Positions 1-11,812 of a stretch of 64,000 bases of DNA are shown here, in pieces (position 1 is the first letter of the stretch; every line of letters begins with the position of its first letter). The notes below the pieces were generated by a model. The model was not told where the DNA came from. It searched no databases and saw nothing but the letters and a program-made list of their open reading frames with translations. The translations under genes were made by a program, and so were the position numbers. Origin of the DNA: Cryptomeria japonica (taxonomy: Eukaryota; Streptophyta; Pinopsida; Cupressales; Cupressaceae); the NCBI RefSeq assembly GCF_030272615.1, contig NC_081414.1:519817185-519881184 (forward strand), read 5' to 3'.

Positions 1-206
1 AGTCCACACCATCTGACCAAGACATGCTCCAGAATCATGTAACACATATAACCCAACATATTCCATTGATCCAAACATGTCGAAAGTGTCCAATAGATAG
101 TCTCTACTATCGATAACACTAGATCTTTTTTCAGTAACCAAAACCTGTTTGTCGGTAACCAATCATAACACTAGTGTTGACATCAATGACAAACATCAAT
201 GCAACA
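1..206 (-). mobile_element. Possible start of the 3' LTR of copia element A0 (partial)
   Basis: No coding frame is visible. Read on the minus strand, a TGTTGCATTGATG start lies at 206, about 30 bases beyond the last recognisable RNase H codons of A0. Such a start, followed by a TGATGTCAAC motif, resembles the LTR starts of the other copia elements here. The other LTR of A0 is outside the window, so the boundary cannot be confirmed. The short gap to the RNase H remnant suggests that the end of pol has been deleted. Confidence 0.35.
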
Positions 207-1701
207 CATAATCAATCCTTCCATATTGCCAATAGATAGATATGTGCTTTATTTTAGAATGAAATATTAGATTCTTCGATATATCAATAGCAACAAACTT
301 ATCATAGTGAATAACTACTGGTGCATTACAATTGACTTTTACATCCTTCAACATTTATTTCATCCATAAAACTTGTGTACAGTTAGTAGCAGTGACAATA
401 TACTCAGCTTCAGTAGTAGATAAAGAAGTACATGGTTGTTTCTTGTTGATCCATGAAACCAACTTCTTTCCAAGAAAGAAAGCTCCATTGAAAGTAATTT
501 TTTGGTCATCAACATCTCCAGCCCAATCAGAATCTGTATATGTGCATAATGTAAAGTCACCATCCTTAGGGTACCATAAGCCATATTCCGATGTGGCTTG
601 AAAGTATCTAAAAATCCTTTTCACCACCATCTCATGATTTTCTCTAGGATCACTCTGAAATTTTGAAACAATGCAAACAACATTCATAATGTTAGGCCTA
701 GTCTGAGTCAAATGAAGCAGAGCTCCAATCATAGATTTGTATCTTGTAGGATTTACCGATGTAGAGACATCTTTTCTTTTCAATTTATCACTTGTAATTA
801 TAGGAGTACTTACCAGTTTAGAATCTCCCATACCAAATTTATTCAAAAAATCCTTTAGCATATTTAGTTTGACAGATTAAAATACCTATGTCAGTTTGAG
901 TAATCTGCAAACCTAAGAAAAATTTCATCTCACCAATCATAGACATCTTAAATTATTTCTCCATATTCTTAGAAAATTCTATGCATAACTTATCTTCACC
1001 TCCAAAAATAATGTCATCAACAAATAATTCCATAATTAGTATATCATCATCATTTTATAATATAAATTACTCTCATCACTTTCCTTAGTAAAACCAAACT
1101 TCAAAAGATATTTATCCAACCTTGCATACCAAGCTCTAGGTACTTGTTTCAATCCACATAAAGATTTCCTTAACATGCAAACCATATATGTATCATTTGA
1201 TAGTGAAAAACCATCAGGTTGCTCAATATAAACTTCCTCATCAAGATCCCCATTCAAAAATGCACATTTAATGCCCATCTGATAAACCTTGTATTTTTTA
1301 TAAGCAGCATAGGCAAGAAAAAATCTTACAGCTTCAATCCTAGCTACATTTGCAAAAGTTTCTCCATAATCAATTCCTTCCTTCTGAGAATATCCTTTAC
1401 AAACCAATCTAGCCTTATTCCTCATAACTTGACCATCCTAATTTAATTTATTCCTAATAACCCATTAAGTTCCAATAACATTTTTATTTTTAGGTTGGGG
1501 AACCAAGGTCCATGTGTTATTTTTCTCAATCTGATCTAATTCTTCTTCCATAGATTTTAACCAATACTCATCTTTACATGCCTTATTTACTGATACCGGT
1601 TCAACTTGTGAAATTAAAAATACCTCATTAGATTCTAGTCTTCTTCTTGTCATCACTCCATTGCTCTTATCCCTAATGATTTGATCTTTTGAGTGATTCA
1701 A
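207..1701 (-). pseudogene. A0 copia pol: reverse transcriptase and RNase H remnant
   Basis: This is the C-terminal half of a Ty1/copia polyprotein. In minus-strand order one sees the RT lead-in (EEELDQIEKNNTWTLVPQPK, about 1480-1560), the RT core ([64 protein letters not shown]), an FVDDIIFGG catalytic motif near 1000-1030, then RNase H (YTDSDWAGDVDDQKITFNGAFF, SLSTTEAEYI). The RT metal-binding Asp pair is kept, unlike in A, B and C. Stop codons and frame changes break the frame several times, and the last RNase H segment before the LTR is missing. It could not make an active enzyme. Confidence 0.9.
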
Positions 1702-3300
1702 TCTTACATACCTAGGAGTCTTCTAACTTTATGTTCTTCTTCCCTGTTCTTCAGTTACTGTAGAATTCTCCGATGTTGTTGGAGTAATTGGTTCAACTCT
1801 CTATTCTGGTAAAGGTGCTACCGGTTTAGATATAATAATTTCTACTACCGAATCCTTCTCATAAACTCAGATTTGCTTTCTGTTCAACTCATCTACTTTG
1901 ACATTATCACTCTCCACAATTCTCTACAATCTCTTGTTATACCATCTATATGCTTTTCTTTCATTAGAATAACCAAGAAATATGCCTTCATCACATCTAG
2001 GATCAAATTTACCAATAGTATCATCTCTCCTGATATAACATTTACAACAAAAAATTCTAAAATAATCAACTGTAGGTGTACTGCCAAACCATAATTCATA
2101 AGGTATCTTACTGGTTTCTCCTTTGATATGTACTTTGTTGAATTTATAAATTATTGTACTCACTTCTTCTCTCTAGTAGATATGAGGTAGACTAGTTTTT
2201 GTCATCACTGTTCTAGAAGCATTCAAGATAGTTCTATTCTTCCTTTCCACAACTCCATTCTGCTAAGGTGTCCATGGAGCATAAAATTGTCTTCTTATAC
2301 CATGCTTGTCACAAAAGTTATTAAACTCACCAAATGTGAATTCACCATCATGGTCTGATCTCAAACATGTAATCTTTAATCTTCTCTCAGTTTCCACTTT
2401 AGCCTTAAAGATTTTAAAATTTTTCAAATGCTTCATATTTTTCTCTCAAAAAAGTAACATCATTCTAGAATAATCATCAATGATTAGCATGAAATATCTA
2501 TCACCTTTAAAACTTTTAATTCTAGCAGGGCCACACAAATTAGTATGAATAAGATCAAGAACATGATTTGATTTATCTTGTATACTCCTAAAAGAGGTTC
2601 TAACCTGTTTACCCATTTGACATTCTTTACATACCAGATTATAGGGCTTCATAATCTTAGGTATATCCCTAACTGCCTTAGTTGAATTGATCTTAAGAAT
2701 GCAATCAAATTCACATGACACAACCTTTTATGCCATAGCCAACTCTCATTAATCTGTGTAATTAGACATATCTTCTCATTGGAGTTCAAATGAAATATAT
2801 TACCTTTTGTTTCTGTACCGGTTGCAATCTCCAATCCATATTTGTTAATGATTTTGCATTGTCCATCCTTGAACTGTAATTGAAATCCCTTGTCTACCAA
2901 TTGTCCTACACTAAAAAGATTATGCCTGAAACCTTCAACATAATAAACATTGTTAGTATCATTCTTCCCATGCAATTATATAGTTCCTTTACCTTTAATC
3001 ATACATGCCTTGTGATCTCCAAATTTAACTAGACCACCATCAAATTATTGCAAAGACAAAAACTTCCCTTTATCTCCAGTCATATTATATGAACAACCAT
3101 TGTCAATTACCCATTCATCCCTGTCTTCAATTTTAGCAGGAAGTGCCTTCTCTTCAGATACATTCTCTTCCAATGCCAAATCATCTTCCTTGATAGCCAA
3201 GAATACCTATTCCTTCTCATTTCTGGATCCACTAGCAGAGTCTTATGTCACTTCATCATCAGAATCAACAATGCCTTCCTCATCCACTATGTAGAATGAT
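1702..3300 (-). pseudogene. A0 copia pol: protease, GAG-pre-integrase and integrase remnant
   Basis: Protease is marked near 3080-3110 by WVIDNGCSYNMTG, where the usual copia DSGC active site reads DNGC. The pre-integrase zinc region follows (WLWHKRLCHVN near 2730-2760, CKECQMGKQ). The integrase core has LIHTNLCGP (2530-2560), where the first Asp of the DDE triad has become Asn, then LRSDHDGEF (2330-2370) and NGVVERKNRT (2230-2270). The integrase C-terminal part ends near 1900 with DEGIFLGYSNERKAYRWYNKR. At least six stops or frame changes interrupt it. Both the protease and integrase active sites are altered, so the copy is inactive. Confidence 0.88.
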
Positions 3301-4002
3301 TTATCTTTGTTTTTCTTGTATTTATACTTATTCTGATATCTAGGGTTAGGCGTAAATGATCTTCTATCTCTTTCTTCAAATCTTGAATTCCTTTCAAGAC
3401 ATCTAGATGCAAAATGACCAATCTTATTACATGCAAAACATTTAAAAGGTGCTTTTCCTTTATACTTACTTCCTATTAGTCCTTTTGGTACTCTTCTAGA
3501 AAATAGTGCTTCAAGTTGCTAAAACTCATCATCTTCTCTCTTCATATCTTCCAACTCCTTTGCATAAAAAACTTTCAATATTGCTTATCGATTGTAGATG
3601 TAGATGCATGAAAAGCAAGTTCAAAATTCATAGCTCCAGAATGTCCAAATTCTTCAAGCTCAAAAGAAGATAGTTTTCCAACCAAAGTATCTCTGTTAAT
3701 AGATGTATTAGCCATTGTTCTCAACTCATTGATAGCAGTAGCCTTCATTTTTTAAGCCGATGGTAGGGCTCTGAGGACTTTAGAAACAATTTCATCTTTG
3801 CTCAGAGTTCGACCAAAACATTGAATTCCCATTACAATCTCATTTACCCTTTCCATGAATGCAGTAATCCTTTCATCTTCTTCCATCTTTAGGTTTTTAT
3901 ATCTCACTCGGTAACCATCAAGTTTAGCAATCTTCACTCTAGGGTCACCTTCATTAAGAGTCTCCAACTTATCCCATATAGCCTTTCCAAATGCTTTGTC
4001 AG
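3301..4002 (-). pseudogene. A0 copia gag (left part, split by element A)
   Basis: A copia Gag of the UBN2/DUF4219 type. ETLNEGDPRVKIAKLDGYR...AFMERVNEIVMGIQCFG at 3752-3967 is the central helical Gag region. A complete CCHC zinc knuckle, CFACNKIGHFASRC, lies near 3410-3450. The frame is cut at 4002 by element A (TSD GTCAG at 3998-4002) and resumes at 16018. Removing A and one TSD copy restores the frame into 16023-16143. Stops occur between the helical region and the knuckle. Confidence 0.88.
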
Positions 4003-4676
4003 TGATAAATCAATGATGAACCACTAGTACCAAACTGGTACTGAGAGGGGGGGGTGAATCAGTACAAACACAAATACAGTCCAAAACTAGTTTGACAACA
4101 AATCCTCCAAACGACTGGCAAACAGGAATACCTACTCAACACAAACTGCAATTGGTAAAGCCAAGAGTGTCTAAAACAAGCATTGACCGGTTGAACACTT
4201 AGCTTTTCATTTAACTCAAAACAATACTACCATTTCACCCTCATGCATGAACAAGTAAACTATCATCTAATCATCACAACAGTTAGTTCAGTATGCTTTA
4301 TAGATAGGCATAAAACACAGAACCATCATATGCTCAATAGGTAATAACAAAGCATCACAAGATAAAAGCATCACACATGACACACATATTTTTCACGTGG
4401 AAACCCAACTGGGAAAAACCATGGTGGGGATGAATACCCACAAGCTACTTTTGAACTCTTTTGAAGTTCGCTCTATTAGGAGCCTTGTCCGGTTAAAGAC
4501 ATTACAATAGGTTCTGCTAGGAACCGATCCTATTAGGGATCACCCGGTTAAGGGATGGCTATAATACCCGGTTAGGGTTACCTTGTTAGAGGATTTCTAG
4601 AACTCAATAGCTAAAGGATCTCCCAAGCTCTATAGTTTCTCAAAACTCATTAACCTAGAGTTACCCAGTTAAGGGA
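4003..4676 (-). repeat. Element A 3' LTR, distal part (left of H)
   Basis: Aligns along its length with 14416-15109 of the other LTR: same AGAGGGGGGGGTGAATCAGT block near 4039-4065, same GGAAACCCAACTGGGAAAAACC block near 4400-4425, and same repeated CCGGTTAAGGG motifs near 4490-4670. It ends at the AGGGA target site (4672-4676) where H inserted. Confidence 0.93.
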
Positions 4677-7600
4677 TGTAAGACCCCACACCATTAATAC
4701 AATCCTAATTGTTGCAAAATATCATAGTTAAACTAAAATGGTGGTAGAATGGAAGTGATGCTATTCTATTAGTTGTGTTTTATGCATCACTCTAATTGCG
4801 AGAAAAGTTAAATAGCATTAACATCTAAGTTTCCAATGTATGGATTTGATTATTGATAACTAACAATTGTATATGTGCATATGAAATGATGATATAATAT
4901 GGGACTGCTTAGAAATGATGTTTAAATAATTCACAAGTAAAAATTATTGGGAATTTGGACAACAATTTATATGCAAAATTATGATGATCTAATTGTGCTT
5001 GTGGTTGGGTAATGCAGGATAGATGGTGTACAATATAAGGAAGAAAAGGGGATTACTCCAAATCAAAAATCTTGTGAAGGTGTTAGAAGGGTAACCTATT
5101 TTGCATAGAAATAAATGAAGGGATGTATTTATCTTATTTAGAGTCAATTTTAAATGTGTGGAGAGGGCATAGAACTTTAGGTCATGTGGTGAGAGAGGAG
5201 ATCTATGTTTGGAAACCCTTTGGGTAAAGCCAAAACTTGAATGGGTCTTTGTATGGGTTTCAAAAAGGTATTGTGTGGTCAATTTTATGGGTTTATGGTA
5301 CAAAAATAGACCCCTAGGGTCAATACCTTGGGGTTGGGGACCTTTAGAACATGTGATAGTGTCCTTTGGGCTTGATGTGACCCTTCAAAATCCCACTTGT
5401 TTGTAAGTGATGGGATTAGGGTTGAGACCCATATATGTCTTAGCAAGAAACTAGAGAGGACATTACCCACTTCTCCTTTTTGGAGAACTTGGATTGAGAA
5501 GAATCTTTAGATGGAAGAAGAAGAAGAGGAAAGGTTCTTGATGGAGAAGGAAATCATTTTGTGGGCTTGGAAGAAAGATAAGTTATTCTTCACTTTTGTT
5601 GTTGATTTTAGCATAGATGATACTATGAGGATTGAAAATCATGGAAGACTTGAGTTGTGAGAATGTTATGAGAACAAAAAAAAGAGTGTTAAAGAAAGAA
5701 TATGCTATACTAGGATACATTCACCATAGATTTTCATGGTGTATAAAATGTTTATCTTGCTCGGGGGTATGGCTAGAGCTCATGAGGCTTCATGATGTCA
5801 TTATGGTTGGGAGGAGAGCAAGCCTTGTTTTGTGTTTACCCATTGTCATGTACGATTGTGAGATTTTTCAAAGTGTTTAGTTAAAGAAAAGTTGTTGTGT
5901 AATGAAAGAGAAAGCCTTGTGTTATCTTATACCCATTTGTATACTGCTTTGGGAATCAATTGTTGAAATGATAGTTCCAAGTTTACTTTGCAATGTTTGG
6001 TTAAGGAATATTGTTATGTAACAAAAGAGAAAACTATGTAAGATTTTACAATTTATGTAAGGAGTAAGTTAGGCATATTTAATATTAAGAGTTTAAGCCT
6101 CCTCATCAACATGATAATACTAGGAAGCTAAATGCTTGAGATTGTATAATGTTGACAATCATTTTATTGTATTCAGTAATTCTCTTGAGTTCAAAATCTG
6201 CCTTCTAAGTAAGTTAACGTTGGTATTATATCTCAATTGTTACCAGTAGAATGAAGGATGTGAAGTGATCATTTAAAATAGATGAAGGTATTTGCTTATT
6301 AAACCAGATATATATATAAAAAAAAGGGGTACAATACCAGTGTCAAGATAAGCCAAAACAGATTTCATATCTCCAATAAGAAAAAAATAAAAATAAAAAT
6401 TCTGCCAACTAGATTTTAAACTAAGAGAACTACACTCATTAAATTGTTAGGCTATCTAAACTGTACTTTCTCATTCCAGCCCTACAGCCCTTGTTTTGTA
6501 AAGTGGTCTCAAACAAAAGAATATGGTAACAAGCCTGTACATATCTCTATACACTTGTTTGTAAGATTTGAGCCCTTACATTATCATATATTGACAGATG
6601 AATCTTGAACACCGTATAGGTAAACACACATTAAAATCTTTAAGTGATTGAATAATCACATTCTATGTTTAAACTGTTGTCTTGGTGACATTACATTATC
6701 AGAAGTTTGTAAGATAATAAGTTATGACCCCTACTAAGCTGCAACTTAAGGCTATAGGGTAGATATATAATATCTCTACTTCATTATTGATTTGGGAATT
6801 CTCCTCTCTCTTAGGGGAGAAAATAAAATGTCCATAGCCCATTTCTGGTACAAATATCCTAAGTGTAATATGAAATTTTTAAAACCTGTAAACAAAATGT
6901 ACATACGCATTATCTTTCCCTTCACCCAGATCTACAGTTCTGAAGCCATAAGTATATCCACTACAAAAAGCTACAGGGAGCGTAAATTGCAAACTAAAAT
7001 AATTATTTAAGAGAATAAACAATATTCTATTTCTGTAGTACTGCATCCAACACTCATCATCAATAGCTCTCAAGCCCACATCTCTTATGCTTTGCCTCTT
7101 CAATATCTATTATGTGTGACGCCCCCCCACTTCCAGCATCACCATTACGGTCATGATAATAAATGCTTTCAGTGTCCATCTGGTATGAAGTTGAAAGGTG
7201 TTACCTTCTATCCTCAACCTATTTCATTTTGAATCCAACAGTTATAGTGTTCTTGATGTGTAAGAAGAGTTGTTCTTCCCCATTTTTGCAACAGCACGGA
7301 TGCTTCAGCTAAATAATCAAGCTAGCAAGCAGAGATTTAGTACAAATGAAGTCTGCTTGAACATAAAGTAATCACCTATATCTTGAGTTATACGCCTTTC
7401 TCGAACAACTCAGTCAACTCGCTAGGTGGTTCCTGTAATACGGTATTGATCTAATCCTACCTAACCACATAAATGTACATTTGCATCTGTCTGAGTCATT
7501 CATGTGGTCTTGAAGAAAGGAACAACGATGTTATATGGGTTTGTGCTCCACATTCTTCTCTGGCATAATATTAAATGAAACTTTTAACCAAAACAAGAAA

Positions 7601-9096
7601 AAAAGAAAATTCGTGTAAGTTAATTAATCCGAGGGGGTTGAGACACAAATTCATTTCAACTATTGTAAAATAGTGGATTCATTCAATACTTATCATATCA
7701 ATGAATGTGAGTTTAATCATCTTATTGTGAATCATAATATAAGATCTCATATATACTCCTGGACAATTTATGAAAATAAAAATTAAAAAAAATTCAGCAT
7801 TACCTATATTGCACCAAATATATGTATTAATCTTCTTAAGTAACTATGAATTCACCTGGATGCTGGGTAATAGTAGATTCATATGCAGTTTCAGAAATAG
7901 ACAAGCACTATAAGGAATGAATAGCCTAGCAAAAGAAAATACAGAAATGCAATTGTAAAAATAAAATAAAAATTAGGTTGTTTCTTTTTCTTATTGTATT
8001 AAAATATATTATAAATGAATAATGTTATTGGATGTGTCTAAATTCTAACTGAGATGTTTCTAATTTTTTTTATATGACATTTTAGTTTTAAAATTCTTCT
8101 TTGTTTTTTTGTTTTGTTTTGTTTTTTATCTTTGAAATAGATATTAAATGACAAGAAAAGAAACTAGAATTTAAAATTCATAAATTTTATTGGATGTTTC
8201 TAATTCTTTTTATTACTTAGATCTTTCTAAGTTTAAACATTTCATTTCGTATACAAATATTAAATATTATCTAAGATAGAAATTTAATAATTTAAAATTT
8301 GATCACTTAGTAGTATAGAAATTTTATATTGTTGATGTTCAATAATCAATATTTGAAAATGAGAGATTAATTTATTTATTTTATACAAATTTTAAATTAT
8401 GAATGTTTTATAAATAAAGATGTGAATTATCATTCTCCTTGGAGAATAAATGGACTTGGTTAATATTTAAAAAAAAATTAAAAAAATAATAGTTATATAG
8501 ATTGAGAACTTATGAAGTAGAAGAAAATATCTGTAGTATTTAAGAGAATTAAGTGTGTTAATTGGATGATTTTGATTTTGTAGATGGATCACAAACTAAT
8601 TTCTTGGGTTGGCATTATTACCAAGGATAGTAGTAAAGTATTATTAATAATATTAATAATGTCAATGAGAATAGTAGTGGATTGATATGGATTTTTTTTT
8701 GTGTGTGTTTTTTTTTATAACAATATGGATATTAATACTCCTAACAAGAACCTTAAGGCGGATGTGATTATTATTAGTGTAGAGTAATGATGTTAAATGG
8801 AGTGCTAGTAATTTTCATTTTCCATTATTAATAATGTTAATCTCAAATGAAAACATAATTTTGGCAATAAGGTTAGTAATAATATTAATTGAAATATGAA
8901 CATTAGAATAATAATAATAATAGTAGTAGCAAAACATACTATTGATAGAAAGTATAAAGTGTAGTACATCAGTAGGAGTACCGATTTAGCGGTTACAACA
9001 GATAATATAGTTAAGTTTATAGCAATGTTCCAATAAAGTTTCTTAAAAAAAAAAAAAAATGGTTGTGTTTTGCCTAATAAATTTTTGGGCATTACA
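4677..9096. mobile_element. Element H: 4.4-kb TG...CA insertion, probably a solo LTR
   Basis: Starts TGTAAGACCCCACACC, ends GGGCATTACA, and is flanked by perfect AGGGA repeats (4672-4676, 9097-9101). Deleting it with one AGGGA restores the continuous LTR of A seen at 15090-15120. No gag, pol, PBS or internal second LTR was found. Ends like TGTAAGACCCC and, on the other strand, TGTAATGCCC are typical of plant Ty3/gypsy LTRs, and the gypsy LTRs elsewhere here are 2.8-3.9 kb, so a solo LTR is the simplest reading. Orientation is unresolved. Contents are AT-rich and non-coding: poly-T/poly-A tracts (8100-8140, 9046-9060) and short spurious frames. One exon-like segment lies at 6886-6993. Confidence 0.75.
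6886..6993 (-). other. Exon-like segment inside H (speculative captured gene piece)
   Basis: On the minus strand a 108-base segment with an even protein-like reading (SGYTYGFRTVDLGEGKDNAY) is preceded by TTATTTTAG, like a splice acceptor, and followed by CAG|GTTTT, like a weak donor. The frame is open through the segment. I do not recognise the protein. It could equally be a chance open stretch in an LTR. Confidence 0.2.
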
Positions 9097-10018
9097 AGGG
9101 ATTTGAATCAAGCCTCGTAAGACCACCCTGTTAGGGGATTTTGCATCAAGCCAGTTAAGGCTACCCTATTAGGGGATTTCACAACTATTGAAGTTATTAG
9201 AGATCAACAAGAATTACAATGATCTGATAACAACACTCAATGCTAATGCAGATCTGTTTTGGCTCCTCTTCTCCTTTTGCACATTTACTTTGCAGGTATC
9301 TCTTTTCTCCTTTGGTCTAGCAAGAATCATGTATCTCTTCCCTTGGATACACACTCACAACTTTTGCCAACAACCTTAGAAAGAAACTCAACATCAACCT
9401 TATAGGAAACAGTTAGGTCGATCGCAAAAACCCTAAACCCTAAACCTGTTAGGTTAAGCAATTCAAGCGGTTCAATCCTGACCATTGAATCATACTGCAT
9501 TAAATGCAACAATCTTGAATTGACCTCAAGGCATTCTCCATCATCCATTTTCCACCAATTTCATGGCGGCTGATAACCCATCACACGTTATCACCATTTG
9601 ACAGACTTCACACATTCCCGAGGTAGATAGGAATAGTCTTCTTCATGCAAGATCCTTCACACGCACAGAGCTTACGTGGAAACATGATTTCTTCTCCATT
9701 ATACTGCTAACTCACCACACAAAGATCACCAATTGAGTCACACAGGCTTGAGGTGCTCCAACCGGAAATCCTAAAGTGTGAACTACCTACCAACCGGTAG
9801 TAACACAATGCTTCCATGTGTTGGTTCCTGTAATTGCATGCCGATTCATCTTGAACAAATATGTTGATTCACTTTGGCATATAAACCGGTTCATACATAT
9901 GTCGGTTCTTCTCTCTTTTCACCTATCACATGTGCCGGTTCACACCATGTCTCATATTGACATCAATGACAATATACAATATCATTATGTCTTCATGTCG
10001 GTTCACATAATGCCAACA
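9097..10018 (-). repeat. Element A 3' LTR, proximal part (right of H)
   Basis: Matches 15105-16017 of the right LTR nearly end to end. The last eight bases TGCCAACA (10011-10018) are the LTR terminus (TGTTGGCA on the element strand), adjacent to the PPT. Several ACCGGT-type motifs occur between 9790 and 9950. No gene. Confidence 0.93.
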
Positions 10019-10200
10019 ATATCCCCCTTTGGCATTGATGAAAATATACAAAGATATCTTCTCCGCTTCACATCTTCTCCCCCATTTGCTGCAAATATCT
10101 TTTCGCTTCACTCCTTCTCCCCCTTTGACAACAATGCCAAAGTGGAGGTACAAGCATCTCTATTCCATCATGTTGCTCCCCCTGAGGAGTAGCATCCTTC
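10019..10200 (-). promoter_or_regulatory. Element A PPT and upstream multi-PPT region
   Basis: On the minus strand CCAAAGGGGGATAT abuts the 3' LTR; this purine tract would prime plus-strand DNA synthesis. Further GGGGGAG tracts occur upstream near 10076-10090, 10118-10133 and 10171-10189, between the pol stop and the LTR. Repeated PPT-like tracts of this kind are known from Sirevirus copia elements. An inverted repeat (AATGCCAA 10009-10016, TTGGCATT 10029-10036) encloses the PPT. Confidence 0.8.
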
Positions 10201-10261
10201 AACACATCAATCAACCAAACATTTGTCTTTCCAATACCCGACTGATGTGGAACAATTACTT

Positions 10262-11086
10262 TTAGTTCACCTCCTGAAGGGGCAATACCCCTAATTCACC
10301 TCTCAAATGCACAAATGTTGTCTTTGGGAGAGGCTTGGTGAATATGTCTGCTAACTGCTCCTTACTGGACACATGCTCTAGTGCAATCTCTTTATTCTGA
10401 ACCTTTTCCCTCAAGAAATGATACTTAAGCTCAAAATGCTTGGTTCTAGAATGTAAAACCATATTCTTAGATATATTGATAGCACTTGTGTTATCACAGA
10501 ATATACTTACCAGTTTAGATATAGGAATTTTGAAGCCTTCTAGTACATGCTTCATCCAAATTGTTTGAGTGCAGTTCATGAAAGCTGCAACATACTCCGC
10601 TTCCGTTGTAGACTAAGAGATACAACTCTGCTTTTTACTCATCCATGAGACCAGTCTACCACTGAGAAAGAATGCACCACCGGTTGTGCTCTTTTGGTCA
10701 TCCACATTACCTGCCCAATCAGCATCTATGAACACTTTCAGATTGAAGTCATTGTTGTAAGGGTACCACAATCCATAGTCAACTGTTCCCTTTAGATACC
10801 TAAGAATCCGCTTGACTGCAATCAAGTGGGATTCTCTTGGACTCTTCTGGAACCTTGTAGTAATGCCAACTACATGTGCAATATTCGGTCTGCTATGTAC
10901 TACATAATGCAACTTACCAATCATTGATCGGTATTCCTTCTCATCAACTAGTGCGGAATCATCTTCTTTTGTCAATTTGCAACTAGTCACCATCGATGTA
11001 CCAACCAGTTTGCTATCTTCCATGCCAAAGGTCTTCAGTACCTCTTTGACATATTTGGACTGAGTGATAAAGATTCCATCTTCCAT
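10262..11086 (-). pseudogene. Element A copia RNase H
   Basis: This is the end of the copia polyprotein. The connection and RNase H region includes EYRSMIGKLHYVVHSRPNIAH, FIDADWAGNVDDQKSTTGGAFF (first catalytic Asp), a STTEAEY segment, CDNTSAINISKN, and the usual copia ending ADIFTKPLP about 25 residues before the stop at 10262. A TAG stop between CIS and STTEAEY (near 10612) and another upstream of MEDGIF (near 11090) break the frame; both are single-base changes. Apart from these stops the domain is nearly complete. Confidence 0.92.
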
Positions 11087-11095
11087 CTGCTGGAT

Positions 11096-11812
11096 CTACA
11101 GTCCAATGAAGAACTTAATCTCCCCTTTGAGTGACATCTCAAACTCTTTCTTCATCTCATCAGCAAACTCGTGACTCATCTTGTCATTTCCTCCAAACAT
11201 AATGTCCTCAAAAAAAACCTCACAGATCAGGATCTGATCTCCTTCAGAATTCAAGTAGATATTGCTATCTTCACTTGTTCTCTCAAATCCAATCTTCAAA
11301 AGATGGGAATGTAGGCACTCATACCATGCCCTAGGTGCTTGCTTTAGACCATATAATACTTTATGTAGCCTACACACCACATCACTGTCTTCAGATAGGG
11401 AAAACCCATTTGGTTGCTCTATATATACCTCCTCTTCAAGTACACCATTTAGGAATGCAAATTTTACATCCATTTGATATACTTTGAACCTTTTAAAAGT
11501 ATCATATGCAAGAAGCATAAGAACTCCTTCCAATTTGGCTACAGGAGCAAAGGTTTCTCCATAGTCTTCTCCTTCTTCTTGAGCATATCCTTTGCATACC
11601 AATCTGAATTTATTCCTAATCATTGTGCCATCCTCATTCAACTTGTTTCTGAACACCCATTTGGTGCCAATGACATTTTTATGCTCAGGTCTGGGTACCA
11701 AGGACCATGTACCATTTTTCTCTATCTGGTCAAGTTCCTCTTCCATTGCCTTGATCCAGTCTTCATCTTTATGAGCCTCTTTGAATGATTTAGGCTCAAA
11801 TTCAAAGATCAT
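11096..11812 (-). pseudogene. Element A copia reverse transcriptase
   Basis: An open frame of 238 codons covering most of the copia [81 protein letters not shown] and YGLKQAPRAWYE. The catalytic YVDD box is replaced by FFED (near 11205-11220), so the first Asp of the pair is Glu and the aromatic/Val pair is Phe-Phe. The first Asp, in the MDVK motif, is kept. The enzyme is expected to be inactive or badly impaired. The frame ends at a stop near 11096 just before the connection domain. Confidence 0.93.

Noticed and set aside
5209-5880. Plus-strand frames in H that might be a small host gene
   Set aside because: Short, no recognisable domain, inside a TG...CA element with a TSD.
7117-7135. TGTGACGCCCCCCC as the start of another LTR inside H
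   Set aside because: No matching end, second LTR or target duplication could be found.
9046-9060. Poly-A run as the tail of a LINE or SINE
   Set aside because: No RT, no Pol III box A/B and no flanking duplication around it; it is 36 bases from the end of H, whose own TSD is clear.
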